Shown here in pieces: positions 1 to 9,880 of a stretch of 64,000 nucleotides of DNA. The position numbers and the translations under genes are program-made. The stretch is from positions 22,026 to 86,025 of the forward strand of contig NZ_KV804942.1 of assembly GCF_001811505.1 (NCBI RefSeq), given 5' to 3'. Origin of the DNA: Streptococcus sp. HMSC034E03 (GTDB lineage Bacteria > Bacillota > Bacilli > Lactobacillales > Streptococcaceae). A model generated the notes under the pieces. The model did not search any database. It saw only the letters and a list, made by a program, of their open reading frames with translations, and had not been told where the DNA came from. Numbering within the stretch: position 1 is the stretch's first letter; every line of letters begins with the position of its first letter.

Positions 1-80
1 TAAAGTTAGGAGGTCTTTATTTAATGATTATAGTATACCTGTCTATCCTTAAACCCAACTTAAACAGATTCCATTTCTTT

Positions 81-1418
81 TTAATTTTTAAAACTATGGA
101 TTGGAGCTGGAATTTGCCCTCCACGAGCAATGAAGTCAACAGACGAGGCACCGTTAACTTTCATGACTGGAGCCGTTCCTAGAAGGCCACCAAATTCAAT
201 CATATCGCCTTCTTTTCCTTTTGGAATAATACGTACAGCAGTTGTTTTCATATTGATGACCCCGATAGCAGCTTCATCCGCAATCATTGCCGCAATCGTT
301 TCCGCAGGTGTATCCTCAGGAATGGCAATCATATCCAAACCAACTGAACAGATAGCTGTCATAGCTTCTAATTTTTCCAAATTAAGGGAGCCGTTTTGCA
401 CTGCAGCAATCATCCCCTCGTCCTCAGAAACTGGGATAAAAGCCCCTGACAAACCACCAACTTGGTTGCAAGCCATAACTCCACCTTTTTTAACTTGGTC
501 GTTCAAGAGAGCCAAAGCAGCAGTCGTTCCATGAGTCCCAACTGTCTCTAACCCCATTTCTTCAAGAACACGAGCTACAGAATCACCCACTGCTGGAGTT
601 GGAGCTAAACTCAAATCGACAATCCCAAAATCAACTCCGAGGCGCTCACTAGCCATTTGACCAACCAATTGACCAATGCGGGTAATCTTGAAGGCTGTCT
701 TTTTAACAGTTTCAGCAACAACATCAAAGCTCTGACCTCGAACCTTTTCCAAGGCACGTTTGACAACACCCGGTCCTGAAACACCTACATTGATGATGAC
801 ATCTGCTTCACCAACTCCATGGAAGGCACCTGCCATAAAAGGATTGTCCTCTACCGCGTTGGCAAATACAACTAATTTAGCAGCACCCATATCAGACAGA
901 GAAGCTGTCTCCTTGATAATACGCCCCATATCTGCTACTGCAGTCATATTGATACCCGATTTGGTAGAACCGATATTTACCGATGAACAAACCTTATCTG
1001 TTTCTGCCAAAGCACGAGGAATCGAATTGATGAGAATCTCATCACCTTTTTGGTAACCCTTTTGTACCAAGGCAGAAAAACCACCAATAAAATCAACACC
1101 AATTTCCTTAGCAGCTCTGTCCAAAGCCTTGGCTAATGGAACATAGTCCCTTGCATCTGTAGCAGCACCGATCAAGGAAATTGGAGTTACGGACACACGT
1201 TTATTTACAATGGGAATTCCTAACTCAGCCGCAATTTCATCTCCAACAGCCACTAAATTAGCCGCCTTGGTTGTAATCTTTTGATAAATTTTCTCCGCAG
1301 CACGATTGATATCTGGATCGATACAGTCCAAAAGGGAAATCCCCATGGTAATGGTTCTAATGTCAAAGTTTTGCTCCTCAATCATAGCGATTGTTTCGGT
1401 AACTTGTCTAATATCCAT
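81..1418 (-). CDS. UPF0210 (DUF711) family protein
   Basis: A 445-residue protein of the UPF0210/DUF711 family, rich in glycine and alanine, with family-like stretches such as GFSALVQKG and [18 protein letters not shown]. The biochemical role of this family is not settled, and I infer none. It starts at an ATG preceded by AGGAGGT, which overlaps the stop of the upstream ACT-domain gene, so the two are almost certainly co-transcribed and translationally coupled. This pairing (small ACT protein, then UPF0210) is conserved in streptococci and many Firmicutes and suggests the ACT protein senses a ligand for the partner. Full length; no anomaly seen. Confidence 0.9.
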   Translation of the reverse strand: MDIRQVTETIAMIEEQNFDIRTITMGISLLDCIDPDINRAAEKIYQKITTKAANLVAVGDEIAAELGIPIVNKRVSVTPISLIGAATDARDYVPLAKALDRAAKEIGVDFIGGFSALVQKGYQKGDEILINSIPRALAETDKVCSSVNIGSTKSGINMTAVADMGRIIKETASLSDMGAAKLVVFANAVEDNPFMAGAFHGVGEADVIINVGVSGPGVVKRALEKVRGQSFDVVAETVKKTAFKITRIGQLVGQMASERLGVDFGIVDLSLAPTPAVGDSVARVLEEMGLETVGTHGTTAALALLNDQVKKGGVMACNQVGGLSGAFIPVSEDEGMIAAVQNGSLNLEKLEAMTAICSVGLDMIAIPEDTPAETIAAMIADEAAIGVINMKTTAVRIIPKGKEGDMIEFGGLLGTAPVMKVNGASSVDFIARGGQIPAPIHSFKN

Positions 1419-1427
1419 AAATACCTC

Positions 1428-1694
1428 CTAGATATTGTACATAGCATCAAAAATAGCCGCACTTTGAATATTGATTTTGACATTCAAAGTCTGACCAAAA
1501 ACCTCAAATTCGTTTCTAAGATGAGTAAAATCTTGTTTTTCATCACTAGATACCACAGCCATCATTGTAAAGAATTCGTCCAAGACTGTTTGTGAGATAT
1601 CATCAATATTTAAGCCTAATTCAGCAATTTTTGTCGCAACACCTGCAACAATTCCAGATTTATCTTTACCAACAACAGTAATAATAGCTTTCAT
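1428..1694 (-). CDS. ACT domain-containing protein (UPF0237)
   Basis: An 88-residue stand-alone ACT domain. It begins MKAIITVVGKDKSGIVAG, the typical beta-strand plus ligand-loop start of glycine-cleavage-repressor-like ACT proteins. ACT domains bind small ligands, often amino acids, at dimer interfaces. It is the first gene of a two-gene operon with the UPF0210 protein, and its stop lies in the Shine-Dalgarno of the next gene. Its ligand cannot be read from the sequence. Confidence 0.9.
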   Translation of the reverse strand: MKAIITVVGKDKSGIVAGVATKIAELGLNIDDISQTVLDEFFTMMAVVSSDEKQDFTHLRNEFEVFGQTLNVKINIQSAAIFDAMYNI

Positions 1695-1985
1695 GATTAA
1701 ACTCCGTTTCTAACACAGAACAATATCCATTTCGGCCAAAAACAAAATAAAAAAGGGGGGATAGAGTAACTAAATCACTTAATAGTGAACAATTATCCAA
1801 GTTGAAACCCTAAAAAATCTCTTAGTTGATCTTGTACCAGACTAGTATTTTTTTACTAGGTCGCTAGTTTAGAACTTGAAACTGATAGTATATTAGCTCA
1901 TAACCTCTTTATAGAATATTTTTGAAAAAATGAACATTGTTGATTTTCGTTTTCAATAGTATAGCATATTTCTTAATAAAATACT

Positions 1986-2042
1986 CAAAAACGCCTGCTT
2001 ACGAAATTGTTCTTTAGTAAAAAACAATTTCGTAAACAAGCG
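1986..2042 (-). terminator. Intrinsic terminator of the S10-spc-alpha operon
   Basis: Arms at 1992-2011 and 2023-2042 pair over 18 of 20 positions around an 11-base loop. Read on the minus strand the stem is followed at once by five T residues (1987-1991). It lies about 120 bases beyond the rplQ stop and is the obvious end of the long ribosomal transcript. Confidence 0.85.
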
Positions 2043-2071
2043 TCTACCTTATCATCTTATGATGAGTGTTC

Positions 2072-2095
2072 CCGCTAGGACATAAGTCCTAGCGG
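2072..2095. repeat. Perfect 10-bp inverted repeat after rplQ
   Basis: CCGCTAGGAC at 2072-2081 and GTCCTAGCGG at 2086-2095 are exact complements with an ATAA loop. There is no adjacent T-run, so it is not a stand-alone terminator. It sits between rplQ and the main terminator and may protect the 3' end of the transcript or form part of a small structured RNA. Confidence 0.6.
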
Positions 2096-2159
2096 TAGAC
2101 CAGAGCTAGACTAAGAGCACAAGACCCCATCATCATAACACTCAACAAAATTGATGATT

Positions 2160-2546
2160 TTATACTAATTCGATGATCGCCATTGGCGCTGCATCACCAC
2201 GACGTGGTTCAGTTTTAAGGATACGAGTGTATCCACCGTTACGCTCAGCATAACGAGGTGCGATTTCTGAGAACAATTTTTGAAGTGCTGTAGTAGAAGT
2301 GTACTTATCAGTTGCTTCATCATAGTTTTCAGATGCGATTTCATTACGTACGAAAGCAGCTGCTTGACGACGTGCATGCAAATCACCACGTTTACCTAGA
2401 GTAATCATTTTTTCAACAGTTTTACGGATTTCTTTAGCACGAGCTTCAGTTGTCACGATTGATTCGTTGATCAAAAGGTCAGTTGTCAAATCGCGAAGCA
2501 TTGCTTTACGTTGTGAGCTAGTGCGTCCTAGTTTACGGTAAGCCAT
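2160..2546 (-). CDS. rplQ: 50S ribosomal protein L17
   Basis: L17, 128 residues, the usual size. It begins [20 protein letters not shown], the conserved N-terminus of the family, and ends with the family-typical [14 protein letters not shown]17 binds 23S rRNA near the exit tunnel. It is the last gene of the alpha operon, 11 bases after rpoA with a good GGAGG ribosome-binding site. Confidence 0.98.
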   Translation of the reverse strand: MAYRKLGRTSSQRKAMLRDLTTDLLINESIVTTEARAKEIRKTVEKMITLGKRGDLHARRQAAAFVRNEIASENYDEATDKYTSTTALQKLFSEIAPRYAERNGGYTRILKTEPRRGDAAPMAIIELV

Positions 2547-2557
2547 TTATTCCTCCT

Positions 2558-3493
2558 TTATTTATCTTTTAATCCAAGACCCAAATCAATGAGTTTGACT
2601 TTCACTTCTTCCAAACTCTTGCGTCCAAGATTTCTTACTTTCATCATCTCTGCTTCAGATTTTTCTGTCAAATCATGCACAGTGTTGATACCGGCACGTT
2701 TCAAACAGTTATATGAACGCACAGACAAGTCAAGTTCCTCAATCGTACGTTCCAAGATACGGTCGTCCGATTCAGTATCAGCTTCTTTCATCACTTCTGC
2801 TGACTTAGCAATCTCTGTAAGATTTGTAAACAAATCAAGGTGCTCTGTCAAGATACGTGCTGAAAGCCCTAAAGCATCTTCTGGAATAATTGTTCCATTA
2901 GTCAAGATTTCAAGGGTTAATTTGTCGAAACCATCATTGCTACCTACACGAGCAGGTTCAACTTGATAGTTGACTTTTGTAACTGGTGTATAAATAGAAT
3001 CTACAGCAAGTGTTCCAACTGGTGCATTATCTTTTTTATTTTCATCAGCAGGTACATATCCACGACCACTGTTAACAGTCATTGTCGCCTTTAGAGAAGA
3101 ACCTTCACCGATTGTAAAGAGATAATGATCTGGATTTACAATTTCAATGTCGCTATCTGTCAAGATATCTCCAGCTGTAATTTCAGCAGGACCTTGCACA
3201 TCTAGTTCAATGATCTTTTCGTCTTTAACGTAAGATTTTACTGCAATACCTTTGATGTTCAGAATGATTTGCATCACGTCTTCGCGAACACCCGGAACTG
3301 TATCAAATTCATGCAATACACCTTCGATATTGATAGATGTTACAGCAGCCCCTGGAAGAGAAGCTAGAAGTACACGACGAAGAGAGTTACCAAGTGTTGT
3401 ACCGTAACCACGTTCAAGCGGTTCGATTACAAACTTGCCATAATCTTTATTTTCATCAATTTTTGTTATATTTGGTTTTTCAAACTCGATCAT
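2558..3493 (-). CDS. rpoA: DNA-directed RNA polymerase subunit alpha
   Basis: The 311-residue alpha subunit. The N-terminal dimerisation domain carries the [18 protein letters not shown] signature near residues 28-45. A linker around 230-245 leads to the C-terminal helix-hairpin-helix domain ([17 protein letters not shown], then [13 protein letters not shown]), which contacts UP elements and activators. Two alpha subunits nucleate core polymerase assembly. It lies between rpsK and rplQ as in nearly all bacteria. Full length. Confidence 0.98.
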   Translation of the reverse strand: MIEFEKPNITKIDENKDYGKFVIEPLERGYGTTLGNSLRRVLLASLPGAAVTSINIEGVLHEFDTVPGVREDVMQIILNIKGIAVKSYVKDEKIIELDVQGPAEITAGDILTDSDIEIVNPDHYLFTIGEGSSLKATMTVNSGRGYVPADENKKDNAPVGTLAVDSIYTPVTKVNYQVEPARVGSNDGFDKLTLEILTNGTIIPEDALGLSARILTEHLDLFTNLTEIAKSAEVMKEADTESDDRILERTIEELDLSVRSYNCLKRAGINTVHDLTEKSEAEMMKVRNLGRKSLEEVKVKLIDLGLGLKDK

Positions 3494-3535
3494 TTAGTTA
3501 CTCCCTCTTAAACGAAAAGCAGTGTAAGGTTATGA

Positions 3536-3919
3536 TTATACACGGCGACGTTTTGGAGGACGAGCACCATTGTGTGGCACTGGAGTCACATCACGAATTG
3601 CTGTTACTTCAAGACCAGCGGCAGCAAGAGCACGAATAGCTGACTCACGACCAGAACCTGGACCTTTAACAGTAACTTCAACTGACTTAAGACCGTGTTC
3701 TTGTGCAGATTTAGCAGCAGCTTCTGAAGCCATTTGAGCAGCAAATGGTGTAGATTTACGAGAACCTTTAAAACCAAGAGCACCAGCTGATGACCAAGCA
3801 ATTGCATTACCATGCACATCAGTAATCATAACAATAGTGTTATTAAATGTAGCGTGAATATGAGCAATACCAGATTCGATATTCTTTTTCACACGACGTT
3901 TACGTGTTGGTTTAGCCAA
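3536..3919 (-). CDS. rpsK: 30S ribosomal protein S11
   Basis: S11, 127 residues. It has a basic N-terminus ([17 protein letters not shown]), the conserved [14 protein letters not shown] segment and the C-terminal [13 protein letters not shown] tail that binds 16S rRNA on the platform. It lies between rpsM and rpoA in the alpha operon. Confidence 0.98.
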
Positions 3920-3936
3920 GACTTTTACCTCCTATA

Positions 3937-4302
3937 TTATTTTTTCTTACCAGCAATCGCAACAGCTTTACCTTTACGAGTGCGAGCGTTGTTTTTAGTG
4001 TTTTGTCCACGGACAGGAAGTCCACGACGGTGACGGATACCACGGTATGAACCGATTTCCATCAAACGTTTGATGTTCAAGTTAACTTCACGACGAAGGT
4101 CACCTTCAACTTTAATTGCATCCACTTCACGACGGATAGCATCTTCTTGATCTGGTGTAAGATCGCGAACACGTACATCTTCTGAAATTCCAGCAGCTGC
4201 CAAGATTTTCTTAGATGTTGGAAGTCCGATACCGTACACATAAGTCAATGAAATTACTACGCGTTTGTCATTTGGAATGTCAACTCCAGCAATACGAGCC
4301 AT
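3937..4302 (-). CDS. rpsM: 30S ribosomal protein S13
   Basis: S13, 121 residues. It has the start [20 protein letters not shown], a helix-two-turn-helix core ([17 protein letters not shown]) and the basic [17 protein letters not shown] tail, which reaches toward the P-site tRNA and the inter-subunit bridge. Next to rpmJ, as usual. Confidence 0.98.
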   Translation of the reverse strand: MARIAGVDIPNDKRVVISLTYVYGIGLPTSKKILAAAGISEDVRVRDLTPDQEDAIRREVDAIKVEGDLRREVNLNIKRLMEIGSYRGIRHRRGLPVRGQNTKNNARTRKGKAVAIAGKKK

Positions 4303-4319
4303 GTTTTCTCCTTTCTATC

Positions 4320-4436
4320 TTATCCTTGACGTTGTTTGTGTTTTGGATTTGCTGGGCAAATTACCATAACACGACCATTACGACGAATTACTTTACAGTA
4401 TTCGCAAATTGGTTTGACCGATGGTCTTACTTTCAT
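4320..4436 (-). CDS. rpmJ: 50S ribosomal protein L36
   Basis: A 38-codon gene. It encodes [19 protein letters not shown] and continues to end in KHKQRQG. It keeps the zinc-ribbon ligands (CEYC, then a later Cys and His), so this is the zinc-binding C+ form of L36. It lies between infA and rpsM, its standard place in Firmicutes, with GGAGGG upstream of the ATG at 4434-4436. Confidence 0.96.
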
Positions 4437-4460
4437 TTCTTATCCCTCCAAGTTTTTCGA

Positions 4461-4679
4461 TTATTTAAAGCGGTAAGTGATACGTCCACGTGTCAAGTCA
4501 TATGGACTCATTTCGACAGTAACACGATCTCCCGCTAAAATACGAATATAGTTTTTACGAATTTTACCAGAAACTGTTGCTAAAATCTGATGTCCATTTT
4601 CAAGTTCAACCGTAAACATTGCATTCGGCATAGTATCAACTACTTTACCTTCAACTTCAATCACATCGTCTTTTGCCAC
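4461..4679 (-). CDS. infA: Translation initiation factor IF-1
   Basis: IF-1, 72 residues, an OB-fold protein that binds the A site of the 30S subunit during initiation. I take the GTG at 4677-4679 as start: it gives the canonical [21 protein letters not shown]-terminus and is preceded by GGAGGT, whereas the longer reading frame adds an unrelated leader. The body contains [20 protein letters not shown] and RGRITYRFK. It lies between adk and rpmJ. Confidence 0.96.
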   Translation of the reverse strand: MAKDDVIEVEGKVVDTMPNAMFTVELENGHQILATVSGKIRKNYIRILAGDRVTVEMSPYDLTRGRITYRFK

Positions 4680-4796
4680 GCAAAAGTACCTCCATAAATT
4701 TCGATTTGATGCCTCTAGACACAGAGACAACAATTATAAGTCAGACTAACTCAGTATAACATTTGTAGAGACATTTTGCAAGCATGAAAAACGCTT

Positions 4797-5435
4797 TTAT
4801 TTCAATTTTGTCAATACTTTTTCGATATCTGCAAAGACATCATTGATATCTTGGTTACCTTCGATATCATGTACCAAACCTTTTGCACGATAGTGGGCAA
4901 TAATTGGTTCACCTTGGGAAATATTAACATCCAAACGACGTTTTACTGTTTCAGGTTTGTCATCTTCACGTTGGTAATAGTCTTCTTCTTTGTAGTCAAC
5001 TGGTGGGTTGAAAACTTTATGGAAAGTTTCACCAGTTTCACGGTGAATGATACGACCACTCAAACGCTCCAAAAGGCAATCTGGATTTACTTCGATGTTA
5101 ATAACACCTTCAAGTTCAATCCCTAATTCAGCTAAAGTTTTATCCAAGGCATGAGCTTGCTCAATTGTACGTGGGTATCCGTCCAACAAGAAACCAGTTT
5201 CTTTAATGTCATCTTGTGAAAGACGCTCTTTCACAATACCATTTGTAACTTCATCTGGAACCAACTCGCCTTTGTCGATATAAGACTTAGCTAAGACACC
5301 CATTTCAGTTTGGTTAGCCATTGCCGCACGGAACATATCACCTGTTGAGATATGAGCAACATGGAATTGTTCAACAATTTTTGCTGCTTGTGTACCCTTA
5401 CCTGCACCAGGTAAGCCCATAATCAAAAGATTCAT
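4797..5435 (-). CDS. adk: Adenylate kinase
   Basis: A 212-residue adenylate kinase (ATP + AMP = 2 ADP). It has the P-loop [14 protein letters not shown] at residues 7-20, the AMP-binding ISTGDMFR, the DGYPRT motif and a long-form LID (about 125-160: [19 protein letters not shown]). The LID lacks the four zinc-binding cysteines found in Bacillus enzymes, so it is the non-zinc, hydrogen-bonded type. It is co-transcribed after secY, with a strong hairpin in the 155-base spacer between them. Confidence 0.97.
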   Translation of the reverse strand: MNLLIMGLPGAGKGTQAAKIVEQFHVAHISTGDMFRAAMANQTEMGVLAKSYIDKGELVPDEVTNGIVKERLSQDDIKETGFLLDGYPRTIEQAHALDKTLAELGIELEGVINIEVNPDCLLERLSGRIIHRETGETFHKVFNPPVDYKEEDYYQREDDKPETVKRRLDVNISQGEPIIAHYRAKGLVHDIEGNQDINDVFADIEKVLTKLK

Positions 5436-5451
5436 GATTCAAACTCCTTTT

Positions 5452-5501
5452 TTGTTTTTAAATAGAAGCAAAAATTCATTTCAACTCCTATTTAAAAACA
5501 A
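5452..5501 (-). repeat. 14-bp perfect inverted repeat in the secY-adk spacer
   Basis: TTGTTTTTAAATAG at 5452-5465 and its exact complement at 5488-5501 enclose 22 bases. On the mRNA the arm nearest adk ends 16 bases before the adk start codon, so the structure could affect adk initiation or serve as a processing or partial termination site. Confidence 0.6.
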
Positions 5502-5590
5502 AATAGAAGAGAGGAGATAAAAATCTGACAAGGTCTTTGATTTTTAAACTCCACTCTCTGAGCAATAGTGAATTTTCTTTTCTATTACAA

Positions 5591-6901
5591 TTATTCTGTT
5601 GTATTCATGAAACCAACATACTTACGTTTCAATAAATAACCTTCCAATTGTTTAATTCCTTCAATACCTGTTGAGATAATGATCAAAAGACTTGTTCCCC
5701 CAAAAGCAACGACTTCTGAAAGACCGAATAAATCCTTAGCTACAATAGGTAAAATAGAAATGACACCTAGGAAGAGGGAACCGACTGTTGCGAGACGACG
5801 AAGAAGTTTTGACATATACTCTTCTGTCCCTTTACCAGGACGGACACCGTGGATATAAGCACCGCTCTTTTGCAAATTTTCTGCTGCCTTCTCTGGATTA
5901 ATCTGTACAAATGTATAGAAGAATGTAAAGAGGATAATCAACAGAGCGTACAAAGCGATACCTGTAGGGGCTGTTGTGGAGAGCAACTCCTGAGCACTAC
6001 GTACCCAGGCCCAATCAAGACCAGATGCACTTACAAATTGTAAAATTGCCGCTGGTGCTGCTGTAATTGAGCTAGCAAAGATAACTGGAATAACTCCTGC
6101 AGGGTTAATCTTCAATGGAAGATAGGAACTTGATGGTGCTCCTTGTGCTACCTTAGTATACTGAATTGGTATCTTATATTCAGCTTGTTGAACATAAGTT
6201 GTAAAGTAAACAATCAATAAGACTGCTACAATTAAGATAGCAACAAAAATGAGGGATGAAGTCAAGCGACTGCTTGGTACATTGACAAAGTAGTCAACAT
6301 AAATCCCCTTGATCATATCAGGAATTGAAGCAACAATCCCCGCAAAGATAATCATGGAAACACCATTTCCATAACCCTTATCAGTAATTTGCTCTCCCAA
6401 CCAAGTTACAATCATACTACCCGCTGTTAGGATTGCTCCAATCACAAGGAAAACTTGTGGTGTTAAAGGAACAGTCAAAAGTTTGGCTCCAGATAAAGCA
6501 TTAAAACCAGCAGTAATTCCGACAGATTGCACGAATGCAAGAACAAGGGCAATATATCGAGTTGCCTGGTTCAATTTTCTACGACCAACTTCCCCTTGTT
6601 TGCCCCACTCTACAAACTTTGGTAATAAATCCATTTGTAAGAGTTGGACAACGATAGAAGCAGTAATGTATGGACTAACACCAAGTGCAAAAACTGAAAA
6701 GTTTTTCATGGCATTACCAGACACCAAACTTAACATATTTAGAAAAGATAGACCACTCAAAGCATTCAAGCTATTGGCATTCACCCATGGAACCGTAATG
6801 CTAGTCCCGATACGGAAGACAAAGACGATAAAAATTGTAAAAAGAATTTTTGATCGAACTTGCTTGACTTTGAAGGCTTCTCTCAATAATTTAAAAAACA
6901 T
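5591..6901 (-). CDS. secY: Protein translocase subunit SecY
   Basis: SecY, 436 residues, the ten-helix channel of the Sec translocon. It begins MFFKLLREAFKVKQVRSKIL, then has the first membrane helix and plug region with the typical GLSFLNMLSLVSGNAMKNFSVFALGVSPYI. Later come the cytoplasmic loop VQQAEYKIPIQY and the C-terminal RPGKGTEEYMSKLLRRLATVGSL. It is encoded between rplO and adk as in most Firmicutes. Full length. Confidence 0.97.
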   Translation of the reverse strand: MFFKLLREAFKVKQVRSKILFTIFIVFVFRIGTSITVPWVNANSLNALSGLSFLNMLSLVSGNAMKNFSVFALGVSPYITASIVVQLLQMDLLPKFVEWGKQGEVGRRKLNQATRYIALVLAFVQSVGITAGFNALSGAKLLTVPLTPQVFLVIGAILTAGSMIVTWLGEQITDKGYGNGVSMIIFAGIVASIPDMIKGIYVDYFVNVPSSRLTSSLIFVAILIVAVLLIVYFTTYVQQAEYKIPIQYTKVAQGAPSSSYLPLKINPAGVIPVIFASSITAAPAAILQFVSASGLDWAWVRSAQELLSTTAPTGIALYALLIILFTFFYTFVQINPEKAAENLQKSGAYIHGVRPGKGTEEYMSKLLRRLATVGSLFLGVISILPIVAKDLFGLSEVVAFGGTSLLIIISTGIEGIKQLEGYLLKRKYVGFMNTTE

Positions 6902-6913
6902 AGGTCACCTCTC

Positions 6914-7354
6914 TTAGATGACTTCTACTGAACCACCTTTAGCAGTGATAGCTTCTTCAGCTGATTTAGAGAATTTAGCTGCTTTTACAGACAATTTCTT
7001 AGTCAACTCACCGTTACCAAGAATTTTGATACCTGATTTTTCAGCTTTAACAATTCCTGATTCGATAAGAACAACTGGAGTTACTTCTGCACCATCTTCA
7101 AAGACGTTCAATTGGTCAAGGTTAACAATTGCGTATTCTTTAGCGTTGATGTTAGTGAATCCACGTTTTGGAAGACGACGGAACAATGGAGTTTGTCCAC
7201 CTTCAAAACCAAGACGTACTCCGCCACCGCTACGAGCTTTTTGACCTTTTTGACCACGACCAGATGTTTTACCGTTACCTGATGAAGTACCACGACCAAC
7301 ACGGTTACGAGTTTTACGAGAACCTTCTGCAGGTTTCAATTCATGAAGTTTCAT
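6914..7354 (-). CDS. rplO: 50S ribosomal protein L15
   Basis: L15, 146 residues. It starts [22 protein letters not shown] and continues with the glycine-rich basic extension ([20 protein letters not shown]) that threads through 23S rRNA. The globular domain follows from about residue 60. It lies directly before secY with only 12 bases between. Confidence 0.98.
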   Translation of the reverse strand: MKLHELKPAEGSRKTRNRVGRGTSSGNGKTSGRGQKGQKARSGGGVRLGFEGGQTPLFRRLPKRGFTNINAKEYAIVNLDQLNVFEDGAEVTPVVLIESGIVKAEKSGIKILGNGELTKKLSVKAAKFSKSAEEAITAKGGSVEVI

Positions 7355-7461
7355 TATATATTTTCTCCTCTTTTGTAAAATGCTAGCGCCGATAAGAGAG
7401 AAAAGGTTGTCTCTCCTATCAACTCGCCTATACGTTTGTCATCAAAGATGACTATATCTAG

Positions 7462-7495
7462 TTTTAGGGGATGGTATACTGCACATCCCCTAAAA
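7462..7495 (-). repeat. 12-bp perfect hairpin directly after rpmD
   Basis: TTTTAGGGGATG (7462-7473) and CATCCCCTAAAA (7484-7495) are exact complements with a 10-base loop, six bases past the rpmD stop. The remaining rpmD-rplO spacer has a second hairpin, GTCATC-AAA-GATGAC near 7440. No clean T-run follows, so partial attenuation or RNA processing is more likely than full termination. Confidence 0.6.
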
Positions 7496-7500
7496 TTTAA

Positions 7501-7683
7501 TTAGTTTACTTCTTCAACTGTTACCAAGTGAGATACTGCAGTAATCATACCACGTACTGCTGGGTTATCTTCTTTAATAACAGAGCTGTTCAATTTGCCA
7601 AGTCCAAGTGCTACAACAGTTTTACGTTGTGATGGAATGCGTCCGATTGGAGACTTAGTCAAAGTAATTTTAATTTGAGCCAT
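7501..7683 (-). CDS. rpmD: 50S ribosomal protein L30
   Basis: L30, 60 residues, beginning [20 protein letters not shown]. The ATG at 7681-7683 is preceded by AAAGGGG, and the frame's longer upstream reading lies in the rpsE end region, so the short start is right. A small single-domain protein of the large subunit, located after rpsE as usual. Confidence 0.97.
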   Translation of the reverse strand: MAQIKITLTKSPIGRIPSQRKTVVALGLGKLNSSVIKEDNPAVRGMITAVSHLVTVEEVN

Positions 7684-7696
7684 TTTATCCCCTTTC

Positions 7697-8191
7697 TTAT
7701 GCCAAATCAGAAACTGAAATACCACGAAGGGCAGCAACTTCTTCAGCGCGTTTCAATTGTTTCAAACCTTCAACAGTTGCACGAACAATGTTGATTGGAG
7801 TATTTGAGCCAAGAGATTTAGATGTAACATCAGCTACACCTGCCAACTCGATAACGGCACGAACAGCACCACCAGCGGCAACCCCAGAACCTTCTACAGC
7901 AGGTTTCAACAATACTTTAGCTCCACCGAATTCTGAAATAACTTCGTGTGGGATTGTTGTTCCAACCATAGGAACTTCGATCAAGTTTTTCTTAGCATCT
8001 TCTACTGCTTTGCGGATTGCTTCTGGAACTTCTTGAGCTTTACCAGTACCAAATCCTACGCGACCGTTGTGGTCACCAACGACTACAAGAGCTGCAAAAC
8101 GAAGACGACGTCCACCTTTAACAACTTTAGTAACACGGTTAACAGCAACTACGCGTTCTTCTAATTCAACTGCATTGTCTTTAAATGCCAT
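7697..8191 (-). CDS. rpsE: 30S ribosomal protein S5
   Basis: S5, 164 residues. The N-terminal double-stranded-RNA-binding-like domain has [26 protein letters not shown]; the C-terminal domain has [14 protein letters not shown]5 affects decoding accuracy, and mutations in the loop near [12 protein letters not shown] (about residue 25) give spectinomycin resistance in other species; I see no obvious change here. Confidence 0.97.
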   Translation of the reverse strand: MAFKDNAVELEERVVAVNRVTKVVKGGRRLRFAALVVVGDHNGRVGFGTGKAQEVPEAIRKAVEDAKKNLIEVPMVGTTIPHEVISEFGGAKVLLKPAVEGSGVAAGGAVRAVIELAGVADVTSKSLGSNTPINIVRATVEGLKQLKRAEEVAALRGISVSDLA

Positions 8192-8208
8192 TTTCTAGTG
8201 TCCTCCTA

Positions 8209-8565
8209 TTAGAATTTCAATCCGTTTTCACGAGCTGCATCAGCCAAAGCTTTCACACGTCCGTGATATAGATATCCACCGCGGTCGAACACCACTTCTG
8301 AAATACCTTTAGCGTTTGCACGTTCTGCAACGAGTTTACCGACAGCAACGGCTTGTTCAGTTTTTGTTCCTTTTGAAACTTCTTTGTCAAGAGTTGAAGC
8401 ACTTGCGAGCGTTACACCCGCTACGTCATCAATAACTTGAGCGTAGATGCCTGTATTAGAACGGAATACGTTCAAACGTGGGCGATCAGCAGTTCCAGAG
8501 AGTTTTCCGCGAACGCGACGGTGGCGTTTTTGGCGGAGTTTGTTTTTATCTGGTTTAGAAATCAC
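8209..8565 (-). CDS. rplR: 50S ribosomal protein L18
   Basis: L18, 118 residues, a 5S rRNA-binding protein. The GTG at 8563-8565 is chosen as start: it gives (M)[20 protein letters not shown], matches the family length and has AGAGGTG just upstream. The longer frame's 13 extra residues lack a ribosome-binding site. The C-terminal [25 protein letters not shown] region is canonical. Confidence 0.95.
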
Positions 8566-8648
8566 AGTTTTCACCTCTTTAGTTTTAAATCGTGTGCTAT
8601 GCACAAAGTTGGAAACGATATTGATGGCTGAAAATCAACCACTCAATA

Positions 8649-9185
8649 TTATTTACCTGTTTTACCTTCTTTAAGACGAACATATTCGCCAACGTAACGG
8701 ATACCTTTACCTTTGTATGGTTCTGGTGAACGAAGGCTACGTACGTAAGCAGCTGTTTGACCAACTACTTCTTTTGAAATTCCGCTAACAACGATTGTTG
8801 TTGGGTTTGGAAGTTCAAAAGTAATTCCTTCTGGAGCCTCAACTTCGTCTGGATGTGATTTACCAACAGCCAAAACAAGTTTTGATCCTTGAAGTTGTGC
8901 ACGGTAACCAACCCCACGCATTTCAAGTTGTTTCTTGAATCCTTCTGATACACCAATAACCATGTTGTTCAAAAGAGCACGAGTAGTTCCGTGGATAGTT
9001 TTCATTTCTTTTGAATCGTTTGGACGGTGAAGAGTTACTTCAGTACCTTCCACACGAATTTCAATATCTTTTGAGAACTCACGAGTAAGTTCTCCTTTAG
9101 GTCCTTTTACAGTTACAACGTTGTCATTGTTAGTGATTTCAACACCAGCAGGCAACACGATAACTTTATTACCAATACGTGACAT
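8649..9185 (-). CDS. rplF: 50S ribosomal protein L6
   Basis: L6, 178 residues with two similar RNA-binding domains. It begins [20 protein letters not shown] and ends with the family signature [25 protein letters not shown]. It binds 23S rRNA near the sarcin-ricin loop. It is separated from rpsH by an unusually long, hairpin-containing spacer. Confidence 0.98.
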   Translation of the reverse strand: MSRIGNKVIVLPAGVEITNNDNVVTVKGPKGELTREFSKDIEIRVEGTEVTLHRPNDSKEMKTIHGTTRALLNNMVIGVSEGFKKQLEMRGVGYRAQLQGSKLVLAVGKSHPDEVEAPEGITFELPNPTTIVVSGISKEVVGQTAAYVRSLRSPEPYKGKGIRYVGEYVRLKEGKTGK

Positions 9186-9296
9186 GTTTTTATTCTCCTG
9201 TTAAATTGTCAGGCCAGAACGGCCAGTTTTCACGGGGTTAAATCGATTTCTCGATTTGAAGGAACATTTAGGTTTCAATTCAAAGTGAATCTAGGC

Positions 9297-9337
9297 ATCG
9301 TCTCGCAGACATAACTTTGGGTTAGGCAAGAGACGAT
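9297..9337 (-). repeat. Inverted repeat in the rpsH-rplF spacer
   Basis: ATCGTCTC at 9297-9304 pairs exactly with GAGACGAT at 9330-9337, within a 186-base untranslated gap between rpsH and rplF. A short GGCC-AGAAC-GGCC hairpin lies at about 9214-9226. Such gaps are unexpected in a transcript whose other genes are 10-25 bases apart. Confidence 0.5.
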
Positions 9338-9371
9338 AACGACGAGTCACAAAGAAATTGGGAGCTAAATA

Positions 9372-9770
9372 TTACCAAACGTAAGCGATAACCTCACCAC
9401 CAACGTTCTTTTGGCGTGCTTCTTTATCAGTAAGCAAACCTTCAGAAGTTGAAAGGATAGCAATTCCAAGACCGTTAAGTACTTTTGGAAGGTCTTCACG
9501 TTTTTTGTAGACACGAAGTCCTGGTTTAGAAACACGTTTCAAGTTTGTGATAACTTTTTCACCGTTTGGTCCGTATTTAAGGAATACACGGATGATGCCT
9601 TGTTTGTCATCTTCGATGATTTCTACGTTCTTAACAAAACCTTCGCGTTTAAGGATTTCTGCAATCCCTTTTTTGATGTTTGATGCAGGTACTTCAAGTA
9701 CTTCGTGTTTTGCTTGGTTAGCGTTACGAATACGAGTTAGGAAGTCTGCGATTGGGTCAGTCATAACCAT
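9372..9770 (-). CDS. rpsH: 30S ribosomal protein S8
   Basis: S8, 132 residues, starting [20 protein letters not shown] and ending with the [23 protein letters not shown]-binding region. It is a primary 16S rRNA-binding protein. In E. coli S8 represses the spc operon by binding an rplE mRNA site, so structured RNA next to this gene deserves attention, though I see no clear rRNA mimic. Confidence 0.97.
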   Translation of the reverse strand: MVMTDPIADFLTRIRNANQAKHEVLEVPASNIKKGIAEILKREGFVKNVEIIEDDKQGIIRVFLKYGPNGEKVITNLKRVSKPGLRVYKKREDLPKVLNGLGIAILSTSEGLLTDKEARQKNVGGEVIAYVW

Positions 9771-9880
9771 TTTATTTTTCTCCTCTTACTAGTAGTTTGC
9801 AAGTTGCACTTGCTAGTTAATGATTGAGCTGGGCTCAGATAGTATTGACACATTCAAACAAGATAATCTCATTTGAACAC

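Larger units (their letters stand above)
1695..2159. other. Gene-free spacer between the ACT operon and rplQ
   Basis: I see no credible ORF in these 465 bases. The rplQ end holds a perfect hairpin (2072-2095) and the ribosomal operon terminator (1986-2042). Nearer the ACT gene there is a small inverted repeat CTAGTA-TTTTTT-TACTAG around 1840 and, on the minus strand near 1970, an extended -10-like TGCTATACT that could drive the ACT operon. No T-box or known riboswitch motif is visible. Confidence 0.6.

Noticed and set aside
1281-1595. 104-codon plus-strand ORF over the UPF0210/ACT junction
   Set aside because: Antisense to two conserved genes without a ribosome-binding site.
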